This document shows positions 45,403 through 54,347 of a DNA stretch of 64,000 nucleotides, one piece after another. A model generated the notes under the pieces. It ran no database searches and had not been told where the DNA came from. It was given only the letters and a program-made list of their open reading frames with translations. Numbering within the stretch: the first letter of the stretch is position 1; each line of letters opens with the position of its first letter. The DNA is from DASXHZ01 sp036488085 (GTDB taxonomy: Bacteria; Acidobacteriota; Thermoanaerobaculia; Gp7-AA8). The DNA lies in assembly GCA_036488085.1 (NCBI GenBank), contig DASXHZ010000046.1, positions 95,495 to 159,494 of the forward strand, given 5' to 3'. A program made the position numbers and the translations under genes.

Positions 45403-47055
45403 ATGCGCACCCTCGCGACGCGCCTCCTGATTGCAGTCCTTCTTCTCCTCCTCGCCTCCACGACCTTCGCCGCCGAGCGGCCCGATCTCGTGGTCGTCAT
45501 CTCGATCGATCAGTTCCCCTACTACTACATCCCGCGATTCGCGCCCTACTTCGCGGACGACGGTTTCAGTCGCTTCCTGAAGCACGGCGCCAACTTCTCG
45601 GAGGCGCGCTATCCGTACGCGATCACGGAGACTGGGCCGGGGCATGCGGCGATCGGAACGGGCAATCCGCCGTCGCGCACCGGGATCGTCTCGAACAACT
45701 GGTATGACCGAGTCGCGCACGCGACGGTCTACTGTGCCGCCGATCCGCGCGTCACCCCGCCGTTCTCGCCCGTCAACCTCGGCACCGACGCGCTCGGCGA
45801 CCGCGTGCAGGAGAAGTACCCCGGCGCGAAGGTGATTGGCGTCGCGCTGAAGGATCGCGCCGCGATCCTGATGGCGGGACGCAAGGGGACGGAAGCCTAC
45901 TGGTTCGATCCGAAGATCCCAGGATTCACGAGCAGCACGTACTACACCGCCGCGAACCACACGATGGTTAGCGAGTACAACGTCGGCGTCCCGGAGTACG
46001 TGAAGGCGCACACGGTGTGGGAGCAGACGACGTTCATCCCCGCGGCCGACCTGCAGCGGCTGACGCATGACCTTGAGGAGCTGCGGAAGTACAAGACCAA
46101 CCCGTACGAGCTGGGTGTTCAGTTCCCGCATCCGCTCAAGAGCGTCAACGCGGTCACGACGTCACCGTACGGAAACGGACTGGTGATCTCGATGGCCGAG
46201 CGGATCATCGAGACCGAGAAACCGCTGCTGCTCTACGTCGGCCTTTCCTCCAGCGACTACGTCGGCCATGCATACGGCCCCGACTCGTTCGAAGCGGCGG
46301 ATAGCGTCGTGCGCACCGACCGCGACGTCGCCGGCTTCATTGAGTATCTCGACAAGAAATACCCCGACCGGTATACGATCGCGCTCACGTCTGATCACGG
46401 CGTGCAGTCGATCCCCGAGGTGGCAAAGGCGCTCGGCCGCGACGCGGGGCGCTTCGGCCTGGGCGATCCGCACAAGGACGACAAGACGCTCGGCGACCTC
46501 GCGAAGCACTCGCCGGAGCGCGTGCAGCTCGAGAAGAACATCGCCGCGGCGCTGAAGATCGAGGTCTCGGACGCGACGCCCCTCGGCGACCGGCTGATTC
46601 ACACGTTCGAGGAACCGGGGCTGTATCTGAACTGGGACCGAATCCGGGAGTTGAAGCTCGACGGCGAGCAGGTGAAAACTGCAATCCGCGACGCCGTGCG
46701 AAAAATGAACGGCGTCGCCGGCGCCTGGACCAATTCCGAGCTGAACGCCCAGGATCCGAACGTGTCCGGCACCGAGCTCGCGATGCGCAACGCATTCCGC
46801 GCCGATCGCTCCGGCGACGTCCTCGTGGCGCTCAGGCCCGGCTGGATCTGGAACTACGGCGCCACCGGCACCACGCACGGACAGCCGGTCGAAGACGACA
46901 TGCACGTCCCGCTCATGTTCTTCGGCCGCGGCATCTCCCCCGGCTCGTACTCGACCAACGCCGCGCCGACCGACATCGCGAAGACCCTCGGCGCGATCCT
47001 CGGCGTCGACGCCGGAGGGCCGCAGTCGGTCGCGCTCCCATGCGCCGCGCCTTAA
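45403..47055 (+). CDS. Alkaline phosphatase superfamily protein, PafA-like
   Basis: The 550-aa exported enzyme begins with a hydrophobic signal peptide (LLLLLLASTTFAAE). The metal Asp36 in VVVISIDQFPYYY and the nucleophile Thr77 in ETGPGHAAIGTG match type I phosphodiesterase/PafA-like phosphatases; the C-terminal ALTSDHGVQSIPE holds Asp/His metal ligands. It probably cleaves phosphomonoesters or nucleotides in the periplasm. A second metal ligand set, including TTHGQPVEDDMHVPL, is visible. No neighbours are linked. Confidence 0.92.
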   Translation: MRTLATRLLIAVLLLLLASTTFAAERPDLVVVISIDQFPYYYIPRFAPYFADDGFSRFLKHGANFSEARYPYAITETGPGHAAIGTGNPPSRTGIVSNNWYDRVAHATVYCAADPRVTPPFSPVNLGTDALGDRVQEKYPGAKVIGVALKDRAAILMAGRKGTEAYWFDPKIPGFTSSTYYTAANHTMVSEYNVGVPEYVKAHTVWEQTTFIPAADLQRLTHDLEELRKYKTNPYELGVQFPHPLKSVNAVTTSPYGNGLVISMAERIIETEKPLLLYVGLSSSDYVGHAYGPDSFEAADSVVRTDRDVAGFIEYLDKKYPDRYTIALTSDHGVQSIPEVAKALGRDAGRFGLGDPHKDDKTLGDLAKHSPERVQLEKNIAAALKIEVSDATPLGDRLIHTFEEPGLYLNWDRIRELKLDGEQVKTAIRDAVRKMNGVAGAWTNSELNAQDPNVSGTELAMRNAFRADRSGDVLVALRPGWIWNYGATGTTHGQPVEDDMHVPLMFFGRGISPGSYSTNAAPTDIAKTLGAILGVDAGGPQSVALPCAAP

Positions 47056-48401
47056 ACGATCCCGCCGACCAAATCGTACGGGTGGGCGTCGGTGATCTCG
47101 ACGCGGACGAATGACGGCATCTCCGTCAACGCGTCGATCCCGTCGTTGATCAACAGCCGCCCGTCGATCTCGGGCGCCTGGCCGATGATGCGCCCTTCCA
47201 GCAGGTGCTCCGTTTCCTCGCAGACGCCGGTGACGATCGCGTCGTATGTCCGTCCGATCCGCGCCTCGTTGCGCTCGCGCGAGATCGACTGTTGCAGTTC
47301 CATCAGCTTCTCGCGACGGCGTTCGGCCGTCTTCCGCGTCGGGACATCCTCCATTCGCGCCGCGATGGTCGAATCCTCGGGCGAATAGACGAACGCCCCC
47401 ATGTTGTCGAACTTCGCCCAGCCGACGAAGTCGTAAAGCTCGCCGAAGTCCTTCGGCGTCTCGCCGGGGTGGCCGGTGATGAATGTCGTACGCAGCGTGA
47501 TGTCGGGAACGAGGTCGCGCATCCGCGCGATCATCTCGCGGTACTCCTTCGGCGACCCCGGACGGCGCATCCGCGCGAGGACGTTCGCGCTGACGTGCTG
47601 CAACGGGATGTCGCAGTACGAAACGAATCGCTTCTCGCGGCCCATCAGTTCGAAGAGAGACCAGTCGAGCGAGCCGGGATAGGCGTAGAGGAAACGGATC
47701 CACTCGAACCCGGTCTCGTTCAGCAGGGTCTCGACGAGCCGCGTGAGACCGTTCGGGACGCCGAGGTCTTCGCCGTAGCGTGTCGTGTCCTGCGCCACGA
47801 GAGCGAGCTCTTTGACGCCCGCCGCTTCGAGCTGCTGCGCCTCGCGGAGCAGCGAATCGATCGTGCGCGAACGGAACTTCCCGCGCATCTGCGGAATCGC
47901 GCAGAAGGTGCACGGATTCGAGCACCCCTCGGAGACTTTCAGATACGCGTGCGCCGTACCGGTGGTGAGAACGCGCGGCAGGTCTTCGTAGAGGCGGACC
48001 GACATCTTCCGCTTGGCCGGTGCGAGATCTGCCGCCGAGTCGGCGGCGCCACTCACAGCCTCTGTGATCTTCTCGAGATGATCGAGCCCGACGAACGCAT
48101 CGATCTCCGGGATCGCCTGCTGCAGCTCGCCGCGGTACTTCTGCACCATGCAGCCGCTGACGATCAGCCGCTCGACGCCGCGGCCCTTGCGTTCCGCAAT
48201 CTCCAGAATCGTGTCGATCGACTCCTGCTTCGCGGCGTCTATGAAGCCGCACGTATTCACGATCACGACGTCCGCCTCATCGAGGTCGTTCGTGATCACG
48301 ACTTCACTCTCCTGCCGGAGCTGCCCGAGCATGATCTCCGCGTCGACAGTGTTTTTCGGACACCCGAGGGAGATCATCCCTACGCGTTTGATGTCAGCCA
48401 T
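47052..48401 (-). CDS. rimO: Ribosomal protein S12 methylthiotransferase RimO
   Basis: The 449-aa radical SAM enzyme methylthiolates Asp88 of ribosomal protein S12. The N-terminal domain has Cys14 in GCPKN and NTCGFIDAAKQES. The radical SAM motif is CSNPCTFCAIPQMRG, and a C-terminal TRAM domain follows (TYDAIVTGVCEETEHLL). Residues about 117-124 (SGAADSAA) match a repeat element (48031-48052) that also occurs in the ABC ATPase gene; it sits in the linker between the MTTase and radical SAM domains, where insertion is tolerated. The start is ATG 48401. Confidence 0.93.
   Translation of the reverse strand: MADIKRVGMISLGCPKNTVDAEIMLGQLRQESEVVITNDLDEADVVIVNTCGFIDAAKQESIDTILEIAERKGRGVERLIVSGCMVQKYRGELQQAIPEIDAFVGLDHLEKITEAVSGAADSAADLAPAKRKMSVRLYEDLPRVLTTGTAHAYLKVSEGCSNPCTFCAIPQMRGKFRSRTIDSLLREAQQLEAAGVKELALVAQDTTRYGEDLGVPNGLTRLVETLLNETGFEWIRFLYAYPGSLDWSLFELMGREKRFVSYCDIPLQHVSANVLARMRRPGSPKEYREMIARMRDLVPDITLRTTFITGHPGETPKDFGELYDFVGWAKFDNMGAFVYSPEDSTIAARMEDVPTRKTAERRREKLMELQQSISRERNEARIGRTYDAIVTGVCEETEHLLEGRIIGQAPEIDGRLLINDGIDALTEMPSFVRVEITDAHPYDLVGGIV
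48031..48052. repeat. Copy of the GCCGAGTCGGC palindrome element, in frame in rimO
   Basis: Twenty-two bases are identical to the right arm of the repeat at 35576-35600. Only one arm is present here, so the element may be a partial copy. It adds about seven residues in the interdomain linker. Confidence 0.88.
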
Positions 48402-48431
48402 AAGAAGGGTGAAACACGACAGAGCCCGCTG

Positions 48432-50774
48432 CTATTGCCTCTTCAACTCCCTCTCAAACAGCCCAAATATCCGCTTGTACTCGTCGCTCCAGCTCGACGG
48501 CTCGACGAAGCCGTGGTCCTCGACGGGGTAGAACGCGACGTTCCAGTTCTGGGCGTGCAGCTCGATCAGCTTCTGGACGAGGCGGACCGTGTCCTGGAAG
48601 TGGACGTTCGTATCGATCACACCGTGGCAGATCAGCAGCGCGCCCCGCAATCCCTCGGCGAAGTAGATCGGCGAGCTGATGCGATAGGCCTCGGGATCGG
48701 TCTGCGGCGTGTTGAGGATGTCGCTCGTGTAGCCGTGGTTGTAGTGCGCCCAGTCGCTCACCGGACGGAGCGCCGCGCCGGCACGGTAGACCCCGGGAGC
48801 CGTGAACATCGCCATCAGCGTCATGAAGCCGCCGTAGCTTCCGCCGTACATCCCGATCCGCTGCGCATCCACCCCCTGCGCGCTCACGAGCCAGTGCGCG
48901 GCGTCGACCTCGTCGGCGAGATCGCGCCCGCCCATGTGACGGTAGATCGCCGTTCGCCAGTCGCGCCCGTATCCGGCCGAGCCGCGGTAGTCGGCGTCCA
49001 GCACGAGGTAGCCGTGCTCCATCAGGAAGTGATGGAACATGTACTCGCGCGAATAGCTCGACCACCAGCGATGCACGTTTTGCAGATATCCCGCACCGTG
49101 CACGAAGACCACCGCCGGCCCGCCCGTCTTCCAGTTCGCAGGCTTGTAGATGCGCGCCGGAACGTCCACGCCGTCGCTCGCGCGGTACGTCACGATCGGC
49201 GCATCGAGCCACGGATACGTGAAGAACTCCGGCGACGGTGACGTCGTCACCTTCGTCGTCCCGATGAACACCTCGGGCGGTTTGTTCGTGTACGAGTAGA
49301 GGTCCGCGATCACCGCGCCATCCGGCGAGACCGCGGCATCGTGGCGTCCGGCCTGCGACGTCAGCTTCGTCCGCGTGCCTCCGCCGACCGGCATCCGGTA
49401 GAGGTGGCGCTCGTATGGCGACACCTCGCTCGTCGTCATGTAGAAGCTCTTCTTGTCGTCCGAGACCGTGATGTCTTCGATCTCCCACTTTCCTTCAGTG
49501 AGCGGCTTTACCGCGCCGCCTGCGAATGGAACTTCGTAAAGCTGCGCGAATCCGGTCTGTTCGCTGACGAACCAAAGGTTTGCGCCGTCCGGCATCCAAC
49601 CCGACGGGAGGCCGCGGAGCACCCACGCGTCGTCGTGCGTCGACGTCAGCACGCGCCCTTTTGCCGAGGCTGGATCGAACGCCAGGAGCCAGGCGTCCTT
49701 GTTGTCGCGCGCGCGCAACGACACGAACGCCTTCGTGCCGTCGTCGGCGAACTCCACCATGCTGAACGAGACGTCGCGCTCCTTCTTCGCCGTCGCCGCC
49801 TCGCTCTTCGTCTCCTTCTTTTCCGTCCTCTCGTTCTTCGCGGCCGGCGTTTCCGGCGGCTCGAGACCGCTCTGGAACGTCTTCGCGTCGCCGTCGGCGG
49901 TCGAGAGCACCACCAGCTTCGTCACCGTCAGCGCGTCGCCGACTTTCTCGCGCGAGTTGATCTCCTCGGTGTACCCGCTTTCGCTGACGTAATTCGCGAC
50001 GATGGTCCGCTTCCCCTTGTCCCCTTCAGCGGTGATCGACGCGATCACGTACTTGCCGTCGGGCGTGAGCTGCAGATCGGCGACGTTCTGCCGCTTGTCG
50101 ATCTTGTACGGCTTGAGCGGATGATCCTTCCTCTTCTTCGCCTCGTCCTCTTCCTTCTTCTTCGCGCGGCGCTCGACGACGTCGAAGAGCTTCCGCTCCT
50201 CCGACTTCACGAACTCCTGGCTCTCCGTCCCCTTCTTCTCGTCCCAGAGCGGCTCCTTGTCGTCGGGACCGGCAATGTTCGTCATCTCGATGACGCCACC
50301 GTCGTCGATCGCGACGACGTAGAGGTTGTTGCCGCGCATGAACGCGACGTGGCGCTCGTCGCGCGTGAAGCGCGCGGCCGACTCCGGCTCGACCGTGTTC
50401 GTCAGGTTCCGGTGCTTGTTGTTCTCGTAGAGGACGACGTCGCCGTCGTCGACGTAGACCGCGCGCTTGCGGTCACGCGACCAGTAGGCCCGCACTGGCG
50501 GCGCGTCCTTCGCCTCTTCGTCCGTCAGCTTGCGGAGGCCCTTGCCGTCGCGGTTGACCACGTACGTGTCGAAGTCCTTCTCGATCGATTCCGTGTACTG
50601 CTTCCAGCGGAAGAAAAGATGCTGCCCGTCCGGCGCCCAGCGGAGGTCGCGCGGCTCATAGCCGGCGAACTGCGGCCCCTTCATGATCTGGTCGATCGTC
50701 AGCGCGACCGGCTGCTGCGGCTGCGCGAACAGCGAAGTCGCGCAGAGGACGAGAACGACAAGCGCACGTTTCAT
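48432..50774 (-). CDS. S9 family peptidase (dipeptidyl/oligopeptidase) with beta-propeller
   Basis: The 780-aa exported serine peptidase has a signal peptide (LVVLVLCATSLFAQ), an N-terminal seven-bladed WD/beta-propeller domain (about residues 30-500) and a C-terminal alpha/beta hydrolase domain. The nucleophile serine is in YGGSYGGFM, with Asp and His in the last 100 residues (VEDHGFVEP for His). There is a long Lys/Glu-rich charged region near residues 180-230 (RRAKKKEEDEAKKRKD), probably a loop. The start overlaps the upstream heptad-repeat frame as ATGA. Confidence 0.92.
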   Translation of the reverse strand: MKRALVVLVLCATSLFAQPQQPVALTIDQIMKGPQFAGYEPRDLRWAPDGQHLFFRWKQYTESIEKDFDTYVVNRDGKGLRKLTDEEAKDAPPVRAYWSRDRKRAVYVDDGDVVLYENNKHRNLTNTVEPESAARFTRDERHVAFMRGNNLYVVAIDDGGVIEMTNIAGPDDKEPLWDEKKGTESQEFVKSEERKLFDVVERRAKKKEEDEAKKRKDHPLKPYKIDKRQNVADLQLTPDGKYVIASITAEGDKGKRTIVANYVSESGYTEEINSREKVGDALTVTKLVVLSTADGDAKTFQSGLEPPETPAAKNERTEKKETKSEAATAKKERDVSFSMVEFADDGTKAFVSLRARDNKDAWLLAFDPASAKGRVLTSTHDDAWVLRGLPSGWMPDGANLWFVSEQTGFAQLYEVPFAGGAVKPLTEGKWEIEDITVSDDKKSFYMTTSEVSPYERHLYRMPVGGGTRTKLTSQAGRHDAAVSPDGAVIADLYSYTNKPPEVFIGTTKVTTSPSPEFFTYPWLDAPIVTYRASDGVDVPARIYKPANWKTGGPAVVFVHGAGYLQNVHRWWSSYSREYMFHHFLMEHGYLVLDADYRGSAGYGRDWRTAIYRHMGGRDLADEVDAAHWLVSAQGVDAQRIGMYGGSYGGFMTLMAMFTAPGVYRAGAALRPVSDWAHYNHGYTSDILNTPQTDPEAYRISSPIYFAEGLRGALLICHGVIDTNVHFQDTVRLVQKLIELHAQNWNVAFYPVEDHGFVEPSSWSDEYKRIFGLFERELKRQ

Positions 50775-51175
50775 GCGCGGATGATATCGATCCGCGGCTG
50801 CAGACCGGGCGCCGGAGACGACAGTTCGCCAGTCCGCAACCGCAGTTCGCCAGCTTGCAACGGCAGTTCGTCCGCTTGCGGCTGCAGTCCGTCAGCTTGC
50901 AAGTGCAGTTCGCCAGCTTGCGGCTGCAGTTCGTCAGCTTGCACGTGCAGTTCGTCAGCTTGCGGCTGCAGTTCGTCAGCTTGCAACGGCAGTTCGTCTG
51001 CTTGCGACTGCAGTTCGTCAGCTTGCACGTGCAGTTCGTCAGCTTGCATCTGCAGTTCGTCTGTCTGCAACGACAATTCGTCAGCTTGCAACCGCAGTTC
51101 GTCTGTCTGCACTCGCCGGCTGGCCGTCTGCGAGGGCGGACAGCCGATCTGCGTGCGCGGACAGCCGCTTTGCAA
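50771..51175 (-). CDS. Possible coiled-coil protein of tandem heptads (QADELxx)
   Basis: A 134-aa frame from TTG 51175 (MQSGCPRTQIGCPPSQTASRR) is made mainly of 14 or so 7-residue units of form (Q/R)(A/T)(D/G)EL-x-x, such as QADELQP and QADELHV. The DNA is a 21-bp direct repeat (see repeat entry). The frame ends as ATGA with the S9 peptidase start and follows the metallophosphatase gene on the same strand, so it could be translated as part of an operon. The plus-strand frames through the same repeat also stay open, so a purely non-coding minisatellite remains possible. Confidence 0.4.
   Translation of the reverse strand: MQSGCPRTQIGCPPSQTASRRVQTDELRLQADELSLQTDELQMQADELHVQADELQSQADELPLQADELQPQADELHVQADELQPQAGELHLQADGLQPQADELPLQAGELRLRTGELSSPAPGLQPRIDIIRA
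50800..51115. repeat. 21-bp tandem repeat (CAGTTCGTCAGCTTGCA plus four variable bases)
   Basis: About 15 units of 21 bp, each with the core CAGTTCGTCAGCTTGCA or close variants, are arranged head to tail. Neighbouring units differ mostly at the last four bases (ACGG, AGTG, CGTG and others). The length of 21 keeps the reading frame open in both strands. Confidence 0.9.
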
Positions 51176-51207
51176 CCAGAGACTTGCTGTCTGCCGCCGC
51201 GGATTCG

Positions 51208-52380
51208 TTACTTTTTCGCGTGGACGTGGATGTCCATTGAGCTCCGCCCCGGCATGTCCGCCGTCGTCTCCAGCACCAGCTCGAGGTTGTTACCCGCTGG
51301 CTTGCAACTGACGACTTGGATATCGCCCTTGAACTTTTTCGCGAGCGTCTGGTCGGCCGACAGCGAGCCGCACGTTCCGACGGATCCGGGAAGCGTCGCC
51401 TCGATGCGATGGGCGGGGAGGTCGACGTCATTGGAGTTGACCAGCCAGACCACGTCGCCCGCCGTCTCGCCGTAGAAGCGTCCCGGCTCGACGATGTTGA
51501 AGGTCGCATCTTTCCCCTTCATCTCCACGACGATGTAGTTCGAGACGCCGCCGCTTTCCGGCCGCGCGTACATCGGCGCTCCGGCGCCCCCCGCGACGAA
51601 GTAGTGGACCCCCTCGGTCGTCTTCGGGTCCGGCGCGTAGAGCAGATGTTCATGCCCCTGGAAGACGCCCTTCACGTGGTACTTGGCGAAAAGCGTCCTG
51701 AGCTCGGCGGCGTTGCCGAGGGCGGGATGGCCGAGGCCTTCCTCGTCGTTCGGGGCGGGCGTCAGCTCGGTGTGGAAGAACGCGAAGATCGCGCGCGCGT
51801 CCTTGTGCGTGTCGAGATCGTCCTTCAGCCACTTGAGCTGATCGCCGTCGACCACCTGGACACCAGTCGGCTTCCCGTCGACGATCGTCGTGTGGCCGAT
51901 CTCCTCGGTATCGATGGCGATGAAGTGCACGCCGCGATAGTCGAACGAGCCGTAAAGGTCGCCGAAGTGCGCCTTGAACTCCTCCTCGCAGACGTTCGGC
52001 TGGTCGCACGGCGTGATGTTCGGATGGATCTCGTGATTGCCCGGCGCGTTGAAGATCGGCACATCGGCGTAGGCCGCCTTCCTCAGGAACCGCGCGTACT
52101 CGTTCGCAAGCTCGGTGCGGTCCTTGTCGCCGTAGCCATAGATCGTGTCGCCGCTCCAGAGCACCAGGTCCGGCTTGATGAGCCGGATCTCGGAGAGGAC
52201 CATATCGAAGACGTGCGGATACGGCGCGCCATGCGTCGTCGGCCGGTTGTCCCCCCCGACGACGAAAACGAAGTCGCCGTCAGCGGCCGGCACCAGATCG
52301 TGGTTGATGCTCTTGATCGTTCCGGCCGATAGAGGCAACGCGAGTGACACCCCGAGGACCAGCACAGCAATCCGCTTCAT
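51208..52380 (-). CDS. Metallophosphoesterase (calcineurin-like), exported
   Basis: The 390-aa protein starts MKRIAVLVLGVSLALPLSAG, a signal peptide. The metallophosphoesterase motifs are FVVGGDNR (GD), LVLWSGDTIYGYGDKD (GD), FNAPGNHEIHPN (GNHE), FFHTELTP (H) and GVFQGHEHLLYAP (GHxH). The family acts on phosphomonoesters or diesters in the periplasm using two metals. A C-terminal beta-sandwich of about 110 residues follows. No neighbours suggest the substrate. Confidence 0.92.
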   Translation of the reverse strand: MKRIAVLVLGVSLALPLSAGTIKSINHDLVPAADGDFVFVVGGDNRPTTHGAPYPHVFDMVLSEIRLIKPDLVLWSGDTIYGYGDKDRTELANEYARFLRKAAYADVPIFNAPGNHEIHPNITPCDQPNVCEEEFKAHFGDLYGSFDYRGVHFIAIDTEEIGHTTIVDGKPTGVQVVDGDQLKWLKDDLDTHKDARAIFAFFHTELTPAPNDEEGLGHPALGNAAELRTLFAKYHVKGVFQGHEHLLYAPDPKTTEGVHYFVAGGAGAPMYARPESGGVSNYIVVEMKGKDATFNIVEPGRFYGETAGDVVWLVNSNDVDLPAHRIEATLPGSVGTCGSLSADQTLAKKFKGDIQVVSCKPAGNNLELVLETTADMPGRSSMDIHVHAKK

Positions 52381-52405
52381 GACGTACCGCCTCCTGCTTG
52401 ATGAA

Positions 52406-54343
52406 TTATCGCTTTTCGACGAAGACGGCGGTGCTCCGCTCGTCGGAGCTGATCTTCGCGAAGGCGCGGTTCAGCTCGGCGAGAGACGCCACCGGGACGG
52501 TGAACGTCCGCGTCGTCATCTCCCGCTGATAGTGGAGAACGCCGTTCTCGAACTTGGCGTGGCTCGAATACGCCAGCGGCACGATCGAGATCGTCGCGAC
52601 GGGCGGCAGCTCGTCCAGGTGCAACTCGGGAGGAATGACGATCTCGATGTCATCGGTCTGCAGCGACGGACCGTCGGTGACGTACGCCTGTTTGCGCGTT
52701 GCGAGGTCGATCTGCGCATCCGCCTTCTGGCCGAGCACGCGCGGACGGAGGAGCGTCAGCTCGGCGGCGCGCGACGCATACCGCGGCGCCGTCAGCCGGT
52801 AGCGGACGACGAGGTCGGCGGAAGGATCGTCGGCGTTTTCGATCTTCAGCTCCCGCACCTCGGATGACAGCATGTGCGAGGCGACCATCTGCTCGATGGC
52901 GCGGCTGCGTTCCGTACTGTTCAGCGTCCGCAGCGTGTAGCGCATCGCGGACGCGAGTGCGCCGGTCCTCACCTCTTCGACGTCGCCGGCGAGCGCGCCG
53001 TCGGCGGTCAGTTGCAGCTTCGCGCGGCGCCGCAGTTGGTTCGAGTCGGGCGGCGCAACCGGCAGGGAGATCAACTCTCCTCCCTTTTCGGTGACAAGAA
53101 GGCCATGTCCTTCCTGCTCGTACTCCGGGATCCGGCCGAGCGGGGTGACCGAGCTGGTGGGGTCGAAGATCAGGAGCCTGCCGAGGGTGGGGTGATCGTA
53201 GACGGAGAAGAAACCGGGGAACGAGACGTCCTTCGGCAGACGGATGGCGATGATGGCGTGGTTGAAGAGCACCGCGGTCGGGAACGCCGGATCGATGATC
53301 CCGCGATCGGTGTTCACGAGGACGTAGTACGACTCGAAGCCGGCCGCGGCGAGCATCGTCCGCAGGATCGCGACCTTGTCCTTGCAGTCGCCGTAACGGT
53401 TCCTGAAAACGTCGACGGCGGCGTGCGGCTGATAGCCGCCGATCCCGATCTCGACCGCGACGTAGCGGACTTCGCGCTGCGCGAAGCGCGTGAGGGCGGT
53501 GAGCCGGTCGAGCGGCGCGGCGGTTTGGGGCGCAAGCTCGTGCACTTTGGCGTCGATCTGCGGCGAGGATACGCAGCGCGCCAGCGCCAGGTTCGCGAAC
53601 CACGACGCGACGTCGCCCCACGAACGGTGGATCGTTCCTCTAGCCGGCGTGCCGGGGGGAACGAAATTGAATGCCACGCGCCCCGCAACCGCGCCGAACG
53701 CCGGCATGCGCGGCTCGTCCTTCAGCGCCGGGACCTCGTGAAGCTCCCAACTGCCCGGCATGCCGCGGAGCGGCGCAACCGGCTCGTGATGAAACCAGCG
53801 CAGGTCGATCTCCCATCCGGGCGGGAGGAAAAGCTGGCACTTCGCGGAGAGCACCGGGAGCTCTTCCTGAAAATCCCAGATGGCCTGCAACGCGTCCGGC
53901 CGTTCGCGCTGTTCGTACTCCCACGCCACGACGGTCCCGGGGGCGACGTTCGGAATCGTCAGCGCCTTCACCCGCGAGTCGTCGAACACCTCACCGTACG
54001 GATTCGCCTCGAACGCATCGCGCTCGCCGAACTGTCGCGTCACACTCCCGGAGATCGCCCAGGCGTGGAAACTGCGCAACTGGGTCTCCTTGTCGTAGTG
54101 GACGACGAACGACGCCAGGTCACGCCCCGCCGCCGTCAGGATGCGTACCACACGCCGGCGGTGCGTGATGATCTCGCCGCCCCCGACGCTGATCTCCTTG
54201 CTGTCGAAAACGACCACGGCCTTCGCATCGCCGACGAATGCGCTCGGCACCATTGCCGCCGCTGCCGTCGTCACCCAGTCCGGAACCGAAGCGCGGCCGG
54301 GGAGCGCGGTGAACGCAAGGAGAAGCCACAGGGCACGTCTCAC
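52406..54343 (-). CDS. DUF3857 and transglutaminase-like protein with intact catalytic triad
   Basis: The 645-aa exported protein has a signal peptide (LLAFTALPGRA), an N-terminal DUF3857 domain (about 30-250) and a transglutaminase-like domain with the triad Cys320 (RYGDCKDK), His362 (FNHAII) and Asp394 (IFDPTS). The C-terminal 230 residues are beta-rich. It may cross-link or hydrolyse peptides in the periplasm. A paralogue without the triad follows it upstream on the same strand, 4 bases away. Confidence 0.9.
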   Translation of the reverse strand: MRRALWLLLAFTALPGRASVPDWVTTAAAAMVPSAFVGDAKAVVVFDSKEISVGGGEIITHRRRVVRILTAAGRDLASFVVHYDKETQLRSFHAWAISGSVTRQFGERDAFEANPYGEVFDDSRVKALTIPNVAPGTVVAWEYEQRERPDALQAIWDFQEELPVLSAKCQLFLPPGWEIDLRWFHHEPVAPLRGMPGSWELHEVPALKDEPRMPAFGAVAGRVAFNFVPPGTPARGTIHRSWGDVASWFANLALARCVSSPQIDAKVHELAPQTAAPLDRLTALTRFAQREVRYVAVEIGIGGYQPHAAVDVFRNRYGDCKDKVAILRTMLAAAGFESYYVLVNTDRGIIDPAFPTAVLFNHAIIAIRLPKDVSFPGFFSVYDHPTLGRLLIFDPTSSVTPLGRIPEYEQEGHGLLVTEKGGELISLPVAPPDSNQLRRRAKLQLTADGALAGDVEEVRTGALASAMRYTLRTLNSTERSRAIEQMVASHMLSSEVRELKIENADDPSADLVVRYRLTAPRYASRAAELTLLRPRVLGQKADAQIDLATRKQAYVTDGPSLQTDDIEIVIPPELHLDELPPVATISIVPLAYSSHAKFENGVLHYQREMTTRTFTVPVASLAELNRAFAKISSDERSTAVFVEKR

Positions 54344-54347
54344 TTGG

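Noticed and set aside
46162..48252. A 696-codon frame on the minus strand spanning parts of the phosphatase and rimO genes
   Set aside because: It runs through two recognised genes in another frame and has Arg-rich, domain-free composition.
50800..51115. The 21-bp tandem array as a CRISPR
   Set aside because: Units are head to tail without unique spacers and the period is too short; it is a minisatellite.
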